Below are positions 33,939-42,712 of a stretch of 64,000 nucleotides of DNA, one piece after another. Positions within the stretch are counted from its first letter, which is position 1, and the number at the start of each line of letters is the position of its first letter. The DNA is from Allobosea sp. LC85 (GTDB lineage Bacteria; Pseudomonadota; Alphaproteobacteria; Rhizobiales; Beijerinckiaceae): NCBI RefSeq assembly GCF_000735605.1, contig NZ_JPKG01000006.1, forward strand, positions 495,835 through 559,834, written 5' to 3'. Under the pieces are notes generated by a model that had not been told where the DNA came from, did not search any database, and saw only the letters and a list, made by a program, of their open reading frames with translations. A program made the position numbers and the translations under genes.

Positions 33939-35282
33939 ATGAGTGCCATGGTCGTCGGGGCGCAGCCCTGGTATGCGGACGTCCCGCGCAAGACCCGCTG
34001 GGCGAAGCTCAGCGGCACCGTCATCATTCTGATGACGATCATGGGCTTCGGCGTCTGGGGCAATACCGCGCCAATCTCGGGAGCCGTGATCGCGCAGGGA
34101 GTCTTTGTCACCACCGGGCAGAACAAGACGATCCAGCATCTCGAAGGCGGGGTCATTCGCGAAATCCTGGTGCGCGAAGGCGACGTCGTCACGCCCGGTC
34201 AAGTCCTCGTGCAGCTCGACGACACCTCTGCACGGGCCGAGTTGCGCCGGCATTCACTCAAGCAAATGCGGCTCGAGGCGGTCGAAGCGCGGCTGAACAC
34301 GGAGGCGGCCGGCCGGACGCAACTGGAATTCCCTGCGCATCTGTTGGCCAGTCGATTCGACCCCGACGTTGCAGCGATGCTGCAATCCCAGACCGCCACG
34401 TTCGTCGCGCGTCAGAACAACATCGCCAATGAGATTTCCGCGCAACAGAAGGGCGTCGACGGGCTCGAGGAGAGGATCGCCGGCAGCAAGGCCCAGCTCA
34501 CGGCTGTCGCGCAGCAAAGCGCACTCCTCAAGGAAGAGCTCGCGGGCAAGCAGGCCCTGCTGGAACGCGGCTACATCCGCAAGCCCGATGTCCTCGCGCT
34601 CCAGCGCAACGCGGCCAATCTGCGCGGCGAGGCGGGGCGGATCGGCGGCGATATCGGCGACGCCCGTGAACGTATCGCCCGTGCTGTCGAGCAGATCGAC
34701 GGTGTGCGAAAGACAGCGATCAAGGCCGCATCCGAGCAGCTCCAGGATGTCAGCGCCGATCTGAACGACATCCGCGAACGCATTCACACAGTGAAGGGGG
34801 TCCTCGACCGGGCCCGGATCGTCACACCGGTCAAGGGTACTGTGGTCAAGCTACGCTACCACACCGCCGGCGGCGTCATCGAGCCGGGCAAAAGCATCAT
34901 GGAGATCGTTTCGCTGCAGGAAGAGCTCGTCATCGAGGCGCGTGTTCGGCCGCAGGATATCGACAAGATCAAGCACAGCCAGATTGCAACCGTCCGCCTG
35001 AGCGCCCTGAATCAGCGCACCACGCCGATGATCAACGGCAGGGTAATCTATATCTCGGCCGACGCGCTGCCGGATGAAAGGCAGCGCGGCTACCCGAATA
35101 CATCCGATCTCTATGTCGTGCGGGTCCGCCTCGACCACAGCAGCGTCGCCGCGATCCAGGACTTCCAGCCGACAGCCGGCATGCCCGCGGAGGTCTACAT
35201 CCAGACGAAGGAACGCACGTTCTTCGAATATCTGATGCAGCCGCTGAAGGACAGCATGACGCGCGCCTTCCGGGAAACCTGA
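33939..35282 (+). CDS. HlyD-family membrane-fusion protein of type I secretion
   Basis: This gene encodes 447 residues from the ATG at 33939, which follows GGGAG; a GTG at 33918 would add seven. One N-terminal membrane helix (about 22-45, GTVIILMTIMGFGVWGN) is followed by the biotinyl-lipoyl half-motif (QHLEGGVIREILVREGDVVTPGQ), a long coiled coil from about 100 to 280, and the second half (RIVTPVKGTVVKL) with the beta barrel. It bridges the ABC protein to an outer-membrane channel. No TolC-type gene is present, so that component must come from elsewhere in the genome. The gene ends 15 bp before a terminator hairpin. Confidence 0.9.
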   Translation: MSAMVVGAQPWYADVPRKTRWAKLSGTVIILMTIMGFGVWGNTAPISGAVIAQGVFVTTGQNKTIQHLEGGVIREILVREGDVVTPGQVLVQLDDTSARAELRRHSLKQMRLEAVEARLNTEAAGRTQLEFPAHLLASRFDPDVAAMLQSQTATFVARQNNIANEISAQQKGVDGLEERIAGSKAQLTAVAQQSALLKEELAGKQALLERGYIRKPDVLALQRNAANLRGEAGRIGGDIGDARERIARAVEQIDGVRKTAIKAASEQLQDVSADLNDIRERIHTVKGVLDRARIVTPVKGTVVKLRYHTAGGVIEPGKSIMEIVSLQEELVIEARVRPQDIDKIKHSQIATVRLSALNQRTTPMINGRVIYISADALPDERQRGYPNTSDLYVVRVRLDHSSVAAIQDFQPTAGMPAEVYIQTKERTFFEYLMQPLKDSMTRAFRET

Positions 35283-35297
35283 GCCGGCAACGTGGTA

Positions 35298-35318
35298 CGG
35301 GCGCCTTGCGGGCGCCCG
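35298..35318. terminator. hairpin between convergent hlyD-type and cueR genes
   Basis: CGGGCGCC (35298-35305) pairs exactly with GGCGCCCG (35311-35318) over a 5-base loop in a 48-bp convergent gap. It probably ends both transcripts. Confidence 0.65.
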
Positions 35319-35330
35319 CCCTGTCCAAGT

Positions 35331-35777
35331 TCAGGCGTGATGCCGCGCCCTGTCGCGAGAGTGTGCCCGCCCCGCCCCTTGCGGCGCGGGCGCGTCGGCG
35401 AGGTCTTCGAGGATCGGGCAATCGGGCCGGCCATCGCCGTGGCAATGACGCGCGAGATGACCGAGCGTCTTCACCATCGCCTGAAGCTCGCCGATCCGCG
35501 CCTCGAGTTCGCCGATGTGGCGCAGGGCAAAAGCCTTCACATCGGCACTGGCCCGGCTCTTGTCGCGCCAGAGCGCCAGGAGTTCGCGCGTTTCCTCAAT
35601 CGAGAAGCCGAGACTCCGGGCGCGCTTGACGAAGCGCAGCGTGTGCACGTCGTCGCCCGCATAGACACGATAACCAGCCTCGGTGCGCACCGGAGCCTCG
35701 ATCAGCCCGATGCTCTCGTAGTAGCGGATCATCTTTGCGCTGACGCCCGAGGCGGTTGCCGCTTGTCCGATATTCAT
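35331..35777 (-). CDS. cueR: Cu(I)-responsive MerR-family activator CueR
   Basis: This gene encodes 148 residues. The N-terminal HTH (IGQAATASGVSAKMIRYYESIGLI) is MerR-type, followed by the dimer helix. The two metal-binding cysteines lie at 112 and 120 (CHGDGRPDC), the same positions as in E. coli CueR, where they bind one Cu(I) in linear form. A Ser at the site that would bind divalent metals in other members is consistent with monovalent-metal selectivity. It lies 22 bp downstream of the second copA on the same strand, with GAGGAG before the start. It should twist the three 19-bp-spacer promoters found here. Confidence 0.9.
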   Translation of the reverse strand: MNIGQAATASGVSAKMIRYYESIGLIEAPVRTEAGYRVYAGDDVHTLRFVKRARSLGFSIEETRELLALWRDKSRASADVKAFALRHIGELEARIGELQAMVKTLGHLARHCHGDGRPDCPILEDLADAPAPQGAGRAHSRDRARHHA

Positions 35778-35799
35778 CTCTGGTGCTCCTCGTATTTCC

Positions 35800-38331
35800 T
35801 CAACCTGCCAGAGCGAGCCTGGCAGCGCGCTGCTCCTGAGAGGGATCCGGCGCGCGAACCCGGAAGCTCTTCAGGCGCAGCGCATTGGTCAGGACGCTGA
35901 CGCTCGACAACGCCATGGCCAGTCCCGCGAACATCGGCGACATCAGGATGCCGAAGCTCGGATACAGCGCGCCGGCAGCGACCGGGATCAGCAGGGCATT
36001 GTAGCCGAAGGCCCAGATCAGGTTCTGGCGGATATTGGCGATCGTCGCCTGCGATAGTGCGATGGCGTTGGCGACACCGTTCAGGTCGCCCGACATCAGC
36101 ACGACATCGGCGCTTTCGATGGCGATGTCCGTGCCGGTGCCGATGGCGATGCCGACATCGGCCTTGGCGAGGGCGGGGGCATCGTTGATGCCATCCCCGA
36201 CAAAGGCGACCTTGGCGCCACCGGCCTGGAGTCCGGCTATCACTTCGGCCTTGCCGGTCGGCAGCACCTCCGCCGCGACCTCGTCGATGCCCAGCCTCGC
36301 AGCGATCGCCTCGGCAGTGCGCCAATTGTCTCCGGTGATCATCACGACGCGAAGGCCAAGCCGGTGCAGCGACGCGATAGCCTCGGGCGTCGTGGCCTTG
36401 ACCGGATCGGCAACCGCGATGATGGCGGCGAGCCTGCCGTCGATCGCCGCATAGAGCGGCGTCTTGCCGGCATCGCCAAGGCGGCTTGCCGTCTCCGCGA
36501 AGGGCGAGAGGTCAAGCCCGAGGCGCCGCATCAACCGGTCGGCACCGATCTCGATCGTCCGGCCCTCGATCACGGCCTTCACGCCGAAGCCCGGTTCACC
36601 CGCGAATTTGGACACCTCTGCGAGGGCGAGGCCGCGCCGGCGGGCGGCGCCAACGATCGCTTCCGCGATCGGATGTTCCGAGCGAGCCTGGACGGAGGCG
36701 ACCAGGCGCAGCACCTCTGCTTCCTCAAAGCCCCCGGCGGCGACGAGATCGGTCAGTTCCGGCTTGCCCTTGGTCAGGGTTCCGGTCTTGTCGAGCGCCA
36801 CGATCTTCGCATCCTTCAGACCCTGGAGCGCATCGCCCTGGCGGAACAGGATGCCGAGCTCGGCGCCCTTGCCGGTGCCGACCATGATCGAGGTCGGAGT
36901 CGCCAACCCCATCGCGCAGGGACAGGCGATGATCAGGACGGCGACCGCATTGACGAGAGCATAGGAGAAGGCGGGACTCGGGCCGAAGGCGAGCCAGGCC
37001 GCGAACGTCACTAGCGCGAGCGCCATCACCGCGGGGACGAACCACATCGTCACCTTGTCGACCATGGCCTGGATCGGCAGCTTCGAGCCCTGCGCCGCCT
37101 CGACGGTGCGGACGATCTGCGACAGAAGCGTATCGGCGCCGACCTTGGTGGCGGTGAAGCGGAAGGCGCCGGTGCCGTTGATCGTTCCGCCAGTCACAGC
37201 CGCACCCGCTTCCTTGCGCGCGGGCACCGGCTCGCCGGTGATCATCGCCTCGTCGACATAGGATACGCCGTCGAGAACCTCACCATCGACCGGAATGCGC
37301 TCACCCGGACGCACGATGACGACGTCTCCCGGAACAACGCTCTCGATTCCGACATCGGCTTCGACGCCGTCGCGCAGGACACGCGCCGACTTCGCCTGCA
37401 GCGACATCAGTCGCCGGATCGCTTCGCTGGTCCGCCCCTTGGCCCTGGCCTCGAACCAACGTCCGGTCAGAACGAGTGTGACGATGACCGCACCGGCCTC
37501 GAAATAGGTGTAGTCCGTGCCGTCAGGCAGGACGCCCGGCGCGAAGGTTGCGACCGTCGAGTACAGATAGGCTGCGCTGGTGCCGAGCATGACCAGCGAG
37601 TTCATGTCCGGCGCGCCACGCAGCAAGGCCGGCCAACCCTTCTGCAGGAAGCGCAGGCCCGGCCCGAACTGGACGAACGTCGCGAGCAGGAAGGACAGGA
37701 GCTTGATATTGAACTCGCCGACGCGCCCCGCGAGAAAATGGTGCAGCGGCTCGTACATATGCGAGCCCATCTCGAAGACGAGCAGCGGGATTGTCGCGAT
37801 TGCGGCGACGAAGACCGCACGCTTCAAGGCAGCCTGTTCCGCCTCGCGCGCCTGCTGCTCGCGATCCGAGGCTCCGGCATCGATGCTGGCGGCCTCGGCG
37901 GAATAGCCCGCCCCTGCGACGGCCGCGACGAGTTGCTGCGTCTGGTCTGCACCGCCGAGAGCCCGCACGGTGGCACGCTCGGTCGTGAGATTCACGGTCG
38001 CGTCGAGCACGCCCGGCGCCAGCTTGAGTGCCCGCTCGACACGGCCGACGCAGGAAGCACAGGTCATGCCGGAGATCTTCAGCTCGACGATGCGCTCGGC
38101 GGGCTCGTAGCCCGCGCCGCGGATCGCCGCCGCAATCGCGCCGGCATCACTCCCGCCGGGAGACAGGGTCACGCGCGCCCGCTCGGTCGCGAGGTTGACT
38201 GCGACCGAGCCGACACCGTCGACGGCCTTCACGGCGCGTTCGACGCGCCCGACACAGGAGGCACAGCTCATCCCGCCGATCTCGATCTCAAATTCTCTAA
38301 CGGGGCTTCCCGCTGTCCGTGCCATCGCCAT
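35800..38331 (-). CDS. copA: Cu(I)-exporting P1B-1 ATPase with two HMA domains
   Basis: This gene encodes 843 residues from the ATG at 38331, which has GGAG upstream; the frame to 38403 would run through the CueR box and is rejected. Two heavy-metal-associated domains carry GMSCASC (20-26) and GMTCASC (89-95). The membrane metal motif Cys-Pro-Cys is at 471-473 and DKTGTLT is at 515-521. This is the standard layout of bacterial CopA, which pumps cytoplasmic Cu(I) to the periplasm. It lies in an operon with cueR and divergent from copZ. It differs from the YHS-type ATPase at 3140-5557, so the two are not recent duplicates. Confidence 0.95.
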   Translation of the reverse strand: MAMARTAGSPVREFEIEIGGMSCASCVGRVERAVKAVDGVGSVAVNLATERARVTLSPGGSDAGAIAAAIRGAGYEPAERIVELKISGMTCASCVGRVERALKLAPGVLDATVNLTTERATVRALGGADQTQQLVAAVAGAGYSAEAASIDAGASDREQQAREAEQAALKRAVFVAAIATIPLLVFEMGSHMYEPLHHFLAGRVGEFNIKLLSFLLATFVQFGPGLRFLQKGWPALLRGAPDMNSLVMLGTSAAYLYSTVATFAPGVLPDGTDYTYFEAGAVIVTLVLTGRWFEARAKGRTSEAIRRLMSLQAKSARVLRDGVEADVGIESVVPGDVVIVRPGERIPVDGEVLDGVSYVDEAMITGEPVPARKEAGAAVTGGTINGTGAFRFTATKVGADTLLSQIVRTVEAAQGSKLPIQAMVDKVTMWFVPAVMALALVTFAAWLAFGPSPAFSYALVNAVAVLIIACPCAMGLATPTSIMVGTGKGAELGILFRQGDALQGLKDAKIVALDKTGTLTKGKPELTDLVAAGGFEEAEVLRLVASVQARSEHPIAEAIVGAARRRGLALAEVSKFAGEPGFGVKAVIEGRTIEIGADRLMRRLGLDLSPFAETASRLGDAGKTPLYAAIDGRLAAIIAVADPVKATTPEAIASLHRLGLRVVMITGDNWRTAEAIAARLGIDEVAAEVLPTGKAEVIAGLQAGGAKVAFVGDGINDAPALAKADVGIAIGTGTDIAIESADVVLMSGDLNGVANAIALSQATIANIRQNLIWAFGYNALLIPVAAGALYPSFGILMSPMFAGLAMALSSVSVLTNALRLKSFRVRAPDPSQEQRAARLALAG

Positions 38332-38359
38332 GGCTTGATCTCCGCATGTTGATGGCGAG

Positions 38360-38390
38360 GGTATGATCCTTCCCATCATGGGAAGGTCAA
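38360..38390 (-). promoter_or_regulatory. CueR-type promoter of copA2-cueR
   Basis: On the minus strand TTGACC (38390-38385) and CATACC (38365-38360) are 19 bp apart. Between them is a perfect dyad CCTTCCCAT-C-ATGGGAAGG at 38368-38386. It lies just upstream of the ribosome site of copA2. Confidence 0.85.
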
Positions 38391-38463
38391 GGCCGATTTT
38401 CAACTCTCTGCGACCTGGCCAGGCGACTCCATCAGACGTGCGCAGGCGGCCCGCACAAGGCGC

Positions 38464-38494
38464 TTGACCTTCCCATGATGGGAAGCTTTAGGCT
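38464..38494 (+). promoter_or_regulatory. CueR-type promoter of copZ
   Basis: TTGACC (38464-38469) is followed after 19 bp by TAGGCT (38489-38494), and the spacer holds CTTCCCAT-GATGGGAAG. It is the third copy in the window and is only about 75 bp from the divergent copA2 promoter. Confidence 0.85.
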
Positions 38495-38526
38495 CTTCCC
38501 ACAGTTTAAAGAAGGAACACAGCACG

Positions 38527-38793
38527 ATGTGCGGATGCCAGAGCCACAGCGAGAAGACGACCCCTCAGGCCGAGCCTCAGGGTGCAGGAACACTGAGCTT
38601 CCGCGTCGAGGACATGACCTGCGGGCATTGCGCCGGGACGATCACCAAGGCGATCGAAGCGAGCCTCCCCGGAACCCGCGTACAGGCCGACCCGGCCTCG
38701 AAGCTGGTCAGCGTCCAGGGCTCCAGCGACCGGGCCGCCATCGCGGCGATCGTCACCGCGGCCGGCTACACGCCGCAACCGGTCACCGCCTGA
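38527..38793 (+). CDS. copZ: copper chaperone CopZ-like HMA protein
   Basis: This gene encodes 88 residues. One heavy-metal-associated domain has the motif MTCGHC (30-35), whose two cysteines bind Cu(I) and pass it to CopA. The usual ferredoxin-like fold fits residues 22-88. An extra N-terminal pair, Cys2 and Cys4 (MCGCQ), is unusual and may add a second site. It lies alone behind its own CueR box, divergent from copA2-cueR, and is followed by a convergent IclR gene. Confidence 0.9.
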   Translation: MCGCQSHSEKTTPQAEPQGAGTLSFRVEDMTCGHCAGTITKAIEASLPGTRVQADPASKLVSVQGSSDRAAIAAIVTAAGYTPQPVTA

Positions 38794-38812
38794 TCCAGCA
38801 CGCTGCGCCTGG

Positions 38813-39598
38813 TCAGCTATAGGCCAGGCGCAATCCGGCCTCGTGGCAGCAGGCCTTCAAGGTGGTGAGGATCGCCTTCTCATCGGTCTGCACGCCGTGG
38901 CGCTGCAGGCATGGCACCAGGATCGCAGCCTGCGCATAGCCTGCCGGTCCGATGACCGGGCAGGCGATATCGGTCACCGCCAGAATGTCGCGGCTTGGTG
39001 CGATCTGGTGTCCCTGCTCCCTGATCATCTCGAAGACGGCTACAATGCCGGTGCTGTCGAGCCGCGCCCGCGCCTCTCGATCAGCGTCCTTCATCAGGGT
39101 CAGGCGCCGTGCTCGTGACTGGAACGCCAGGATGAGCAATCCGGAATTGGCTTCCAGCGCCGGCCTGCCATAGCCCGGCCGCACGGTGACCGTCGCGTCG
39201 AGATGTCCGGACGTCGTCGCGAGCACCACGGTCTGTGCCCGGCTCAGCACGACGAGATGGGCCGCCTGCCCGCTCTCCTCGCTGAAGCGCTCCATCAGGG
39301 GCAGTACGACCGAGGTCAACTGCCGCCCGCTGGGCGTCCTGATGCCGAGATCGAACAGACGTCGCGACAGCGCGAGCCTGTCCGTCCCTGCCTCCCGCAC
39401 CAGATATCCGCGCTGCTGCAGCACGAAGACCATGCGGAAGATCTCGCTCTTCGAGCGTTCCAGCCGCTCGGCAATGGTGCGTGTCGAAAGCGGCTCGCCG
39501 ACTTCCGCCAGCAATTCGAGAATGTCCAATCCCTTCTCCAGAGCCGGAGCGGAATAGGAGGCCTTCTCGCCGTCATCGGTTTCTGGAAGGTCAGACAT
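38813..39598 (-). CDS. IclR-family transcriptional regulator
   Basis: This gene encodes 261 residues from the ATG at 39598, which follows AAGG; an ATG at 39613 would add five. The N-terminal winged HTH (LSTRTIAERLERSKSEIFRMVFVLQQRGYL, about 42-72) is followed by the GAF-like effector domain with conserved ANSGLLILAF and DIACPVIGPAG. It is divergent from the amino-acid importer at 39749 with 150 bp between and most likely controls it. The inducer is unknown but should be related to the imported substrate. Confidence 0.85.
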   Translation of the reverse strand: MSDLPETDDGEKASYSAPALEKGLDILELLAEVGEPLSTRTIAERLERSKSEIFRMVFVLQQRGYLVREAGTDRLALSRRLFDLGIRTPSGRQLTSVVLPLMERFSEESGQAAHLVVLSRAQTVVLATTSGHLDATVTVRPGYGRPALEANSGLLILAFQSRARRLTLMKDADREARARLDSTGIVAVFEMIREQGHQIAPSRDILAVTDIACPVIGPAGYAQAAILVPCLQRHGVQTDEKAILTTLKACCHEAGLRLAYS

Positions 39599-39622
39599 GT
39601 CGCCTTGTTTCATATGTGAAGC

Positions 39623-39652
39623 TTGACATCAAATAAGAAGCCAACCTAGCCT
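39623..39652 (+). promoter_or_regulatory. candidate promoter of the amino-acid importer
   Basis: A consensus -35 TTGACA at 39623-39628 is followed after 18 bp by TAGCCT at 39647-39652. The -35 is perfect but the -10 is weak, so it could need an activator such as the divergent IclR protein. Confidence 0.35.
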
Positions 39653-39748
39653 CTTGTAAAGGGGAGGCTCAATGACCGTCGCTGATCAGTCTGTCGGTTT
39701 GTTGCATGCGTGCCGTCACGGCGCCCGCAGGCATGGCGGCCTGACGCG

Positions 39749-40411
39749 ATGAAGTACGGCCTGCAGTTTCGGGACGTGTTTGCGGCCTGGGAATCGATCC
39801 TCGACGGCGTCTGGACCACACTGCTGCTCTCGGCCTGCGCGATGCTCGGCGGCCTCGTCATCGGCATCGCCTGCGCTGCGGCGCGCGTCTATGGCCCCGA
39901 CTGGCTGAAGCGGATCGTCGGCGCCTATGTCGAGGTGATCCGCAACACGCCGCTGCTGGTCCAGCTCTTCCTGATCTTCTTTGGCCTGCCGAGCTTCGGT
40001 CTCCGGCTCGACGGCCTGACGGCGGCGATCATCGCGCTCGTCATCAATCTCGGCGCCTATACCACCGAGATCGTCCGCGCCGGGCTGGAGGCGGTGCCGA
40101 AGGCGCAGACCGAGGCCGGCCACTCGCTCGGCCTGTCCGGCCTGCAGGTCTTCCGCTACATCGTGATGTTCCCGGCGCTGAAATCGATGTTTCCTGCGCT
40201 CGCCAGCCAGTTCGTGCTGCTGATGCTGGCGACGAGCGTGGTCTCGCAGATCTCGGTCGAGGACCTGTTCCATGCAGCCTCGATCGTGCAGTCGCGCACT
40301 TTCCGCGATTTCGAGGTCTACACCTTGATCGGCGTGCTCTATCTCGCGCTCGCCCTCGCCTTCCGCGGCCTCTTTGCCGGCATCTATTACTGGGCGTTCG
40401 TCAGGCGATGA
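39749..40411 (+). CDS. polar amino-acid ABC transporter permease
   Basis: This gene encodes 220 residues from the ATG at 39749; the longer frame is not supported by a ribosome site. Five membrane helices are predicted. The coupling loop GLEAVPKAQTEAGHSLGLSGLQVFRYI is typical of the HisMQ/GlnP group, and EVIRNTPLLVQLF is the family signature. It overlaps the second permease by 4 bp. Together with 41045 (ATPase) and 41820 (binding protein) it forms a complete importer. Confidence 0.9.
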   Translation: MKYGLQFRDVFAAWESILDGVWTTLLLSACAMLGGLVIGIACAAARVYGPDWLKRIVGAYVEVIRNTPLLVQLFLIFFGLPSFGLRLDGLTAAIIALVINLGAYTTEIVRAGLEAVPKAQTEAGHSLGLSGLQVFRYIVMFPALKSMFPALASQFVLLMLATSVVSQISVEDLFHAASIVQSRTFRDFEVYTLIGVLYLALALAFRGLFAGIYYWAFVRR

Positions 40412-41058
40412 TCCGTTCCTTCGGCCTGATTGATGTGATGTACCTGGTCGCGGCGGCGCGCTGGACCGTGGCGCTGACCGTCACCGCCTTCACCGGAGCC
40501 GCCCTGCTCGGCCTGCTCATCGCCATCGTCCGCATCCTGCCCTTCGCGCCGCTGCGCTGGCTGGCGGCCGGCTACACCCATATCGTCCAGGGCACGCCGC
40601 TGCTGGTCTGGCTGTTCCTGATCTTCTTCGGCCTGCCGCTGATCGGCATCTCGGTCAATCCGTGGCTCGCGGCCGCCGTCGCCTTCTCGGTCTATGGCAG
40701 CGCCTTCCTGGGCGAGATCTGGCGCGGCGCGCTGATCTCGATCGCCAGGACGCAATGGGAGGCCGGCGCCTCGCTCGGCCTCTCACTCTGGGAGCAGTTG
40801 CGCCACATCATCGTCCCGCAGTCGATCCGCGTCGCGATCCCGCCCACCGTCGGCTTCCTCGTCCAGCTCATCAAGAACACCTCGCTCGCCGCGACGATCG
40901 GGCTCGTAGAACTGACGCGCGAGGGCCAGCTCACGGCCGCCGGCACCTACAAGCCCTTCGCTGTCTACATCACCGTCGCCTGCATCTACTTCCTGATGTG
41001 CTTCCCCCTCACGCAATGGAGCCGCTCGCTCGAGCGGAAGCTCGATGTCGCTCGTTGA
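40408..41058 (+). CDS. polar amino-acid ABC transporter permease
   Basis: This gene encodes 216 residues that start in the ATGA overlap with the first permease. The signature HIVQGTPLLVWLFLIFFG and the coupling loop ARTQWEAGASLGLSLWEQLRHI are clear. It is the second membrane half of the importer. Its 3' end overlaps the ATPase gene by 14 bp, which shows tight translational coupling. Confidence 0.9.
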   Translation: MIRSFGLIDVMYLVAAARWTVALTVTAFTGAALLGLLIAIVRILPFAPLRWLAAGYTHIVQGTPLLVWLFLIFFGLPLIGISVNPWLAAAVAFSVYGSAFLGEIWRGALISIARTQWEAGASLGLSLWEQLRHIIVPQSIRVAIPPTVGFLVQLIKNTSLAATIGLVELTREGQLTAAGTYKPFAVYITVACIYFLMCFPLTQWSRSLERKLDVAR

Positions 41059-41776
41059 AATCAAGGGGATCAGCAAGAGCTATGGCGCGGTCCAGGTGCT
41101 GAAGAACGTCTCGCTCGACGTCGGCAGGGGCGAGATCATTGCCGTGATCGGCCGCTCGGGCTCCGGCAAGAGCACCATGCTGCGCTGCATCAACGGCCTC
41201 GAGCCGATCCAGGCCGGCGCAATCCTCGTCGACGGCGTGCAGGTCAATGATCCCAGGACCAACCTGCGCAAGCTCAGGCAGGAGGTCGGCATCGTCTTCC
41301 AGAGCTTCAACCTGTTCCCGCATCTCTCGGTCTGCGACAACATCACGCTCGCCCCGCGGGTCGTGAAGAAGCAGGCGCCGGACGCGGCCCGCGAGATCGC
41401 CCGCGACGTGCTGCGCCGCGTCGGGCTGGAGGACAAGCTCGACGCCTTCCCGTCCCAGCTCTCCGGCGGCCAGCAGCAGCGCGTCGCCATTGCCCGCTCA
41501 CTCGCCATGCAGCCCAAGCTGATGCTGTTCGACGAGGTCACCTCGGCGCTCGATCCCGAACTCACCGGCGAGGTGCTGAAGGTGCTCGAGTCCGTGGCGC
41601 AGGACGGCATGACCATGATCCTCGTCACGCATGAAATGGGCTTTGCGCGTCGCTTCGGCTCGCGCGTCGTCTTCATGCACGAGGGCCGCATTCACGAAGA
41701 AGGCCAGGCCGCGGCGGTGCTCGCCGAGCCGAAGACGCCCGAACTGCAGACCTTCCTCAGCGCGGTCCTGCACTGA
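41045..41776 (+). CDS. polar amino-acid ABC transporter ATP-binding protein
   Basis: This gene encodes 243 residues. Walker A is GRSGSGKST (36-44), the signature [14 protein letters not shown], Walker [13 protein letters not shown] and the H-loop VTHEMGFA. The Phe-Asp-Glu-Val-Thr-Ser-Ala-Leu-Asp form is the mark of the GlnQ/HisP group. It drives the permeases just upstream. The start lies inside the previous gene by 14 bp. Confidence 0.9.
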   Translation: MSLVEIKGISKSYGAVQVLKNVSLDVGRGEIIAVIGRSGSGKSTMLRCINGLEPIQAGAILVDGVQVNDPRTNLRKLRQEVGIVFQSFNLFPHLSVCDNITLAPRVVKKQAPDAAREIARDVLRRVGLEDKLDAFPSQLSGGQQQRVAIARSLAMQPKLMLFDEVTSALDPELTGEVLKVLESVAQDGMTMILVTHEMGFARRFGSRVVFMHEGRIHEEGQAAAVLAEPKTPELQTFLSAVLH

Positions 41777-41819
41777 GGATGCCGATCGACACCGGTTGCT
41801 CAACGAGGGGAGACGAAAC

Positions 41820-42602
41820 ATGCGTTCGCTATTTGCAGGTTTGGCTGCACTGACTGTCGCCGTCTTTGGCGGCGCCGAAGCCCGAGCCGACAAGCTCCAG
41901 GACATCCTGTCCAAGGGTGTGGTGCGCATCGGCGTGCCGCTCGACGCCCCGCCCTTCGGCGCGCAGGACGAGAACCGCAAGCCGGTCGGCTTCGACATCG
42001 AGATGGCCGAGATGGTCGCCAAGGGGCTCGGCGTGAAGCTCGAGATGCAGCAGATCACCGGCGCCAACCGGATTCCGTTCCTGCTCACCGACAAGGTCGA
42101 CATCGTGATCTCGGTGATGGGGCTGACACCGGAACGCGCCAAGCAGATCCAGTTCACCGCGCCCTATGCCAACACCTTCCTGGCCGTCTATGGCGCCAAG
42201 GCCTCCGCAGTCAGCAGCCCCGAGACCATCGGCTCCGCCCGCGTCGCCGCAGCCAAGGGCACGACGCAGGAACTGGCGATCTCGGCGACCGCGCCCAAGG
42301 CGAGCCTGATGCGCACCGAGGACGATGCGACGGCCGCGGCAGCCTACATCACCGGCCAGGCCGACCTGCTCGCCACCAACAGCATCGTCGCTCAGGCGCT
42401 CGCCAAGCAGAACCCGAACAAGGAGTTCGAGCGCAAGTTCGTCATCCGCCGCAGCCCCGCTCATATGGGCGTGCAGATGGATCAGCATAATCTCGTGCGC
42501 TGGCTCGACGGCTTCATCTTCTTCAACTCGATGAATGGCGAGATCGACCGGCTGCACCGCAAGTATCTCGACATGCCGATGGACCCGCTGCCGACGCTCT
42601 GA
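41820..42602 (+). CDS. amino-acid-binding periplasmic protein, family 3
   Basis: This gene encodes 260 residues from the ATG at 41820, after GAGGGGAGA. The signal peptide spans about residues 1-23, with a cut near ARA. The mature part matches family 3 (LQDILSKGVVRIGVPLDAPPFG, VGFDIEMAEMVAKGLGVKLE). It delivers an amino acid or similar ligand to the permeases upstream. The gene ends with a rho-independent terminator. The deacylase gene next to it hints at an N-acylated amino acid or a diaminobutyrate-like ligand; that is inference. Confidence 0.85.
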   Translation: MRSLFAGLAALTVAVFGGAEARADKLQDILSKGVVRIGVPLDAPPFGAQDENRKPVGFDIEMAEMVAKGLGVKLEMQQITGANRIPFLLTDKVDIVISVMGLTPERAKQIQFTAPYANTFLAVYGAKASAVSSPETIGSARVAAAKGTTQELAISATAPKASLMRTEDDATAAAAYITGQADLLATNSIVAQALAKQNPNKEFERKFVIRRSPAHMGVQMDQHNLVRWLDGFIFFNSMNGEIDRLHRKYLDMPMDPLPTL

Positions 42603-42618
42603 GCGCCGCCAGACATCC

Positions 42619-42647
42619 GCCGGGCGCACGTCGCGCCCGGCCTTTTT
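42619..42647 (+). terminator. rho-independent terminator of the amino-acid importer operon
   Basis: GCCGGGCGC (42619-42627) pairs exactly with GCGCCCGGC (42633-42641) over a 5-base loop, followed by C and five T. This is the clearest intrinsic terminator in the window. Confidence 0.85.
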
Positions 42648-42712
42648 CCCTTCAGACTGCGCCATCAGGCCGGATTGCAGCCCGAATGCCTCGGCGCGCC
42701 CGCGAGTCAGCC

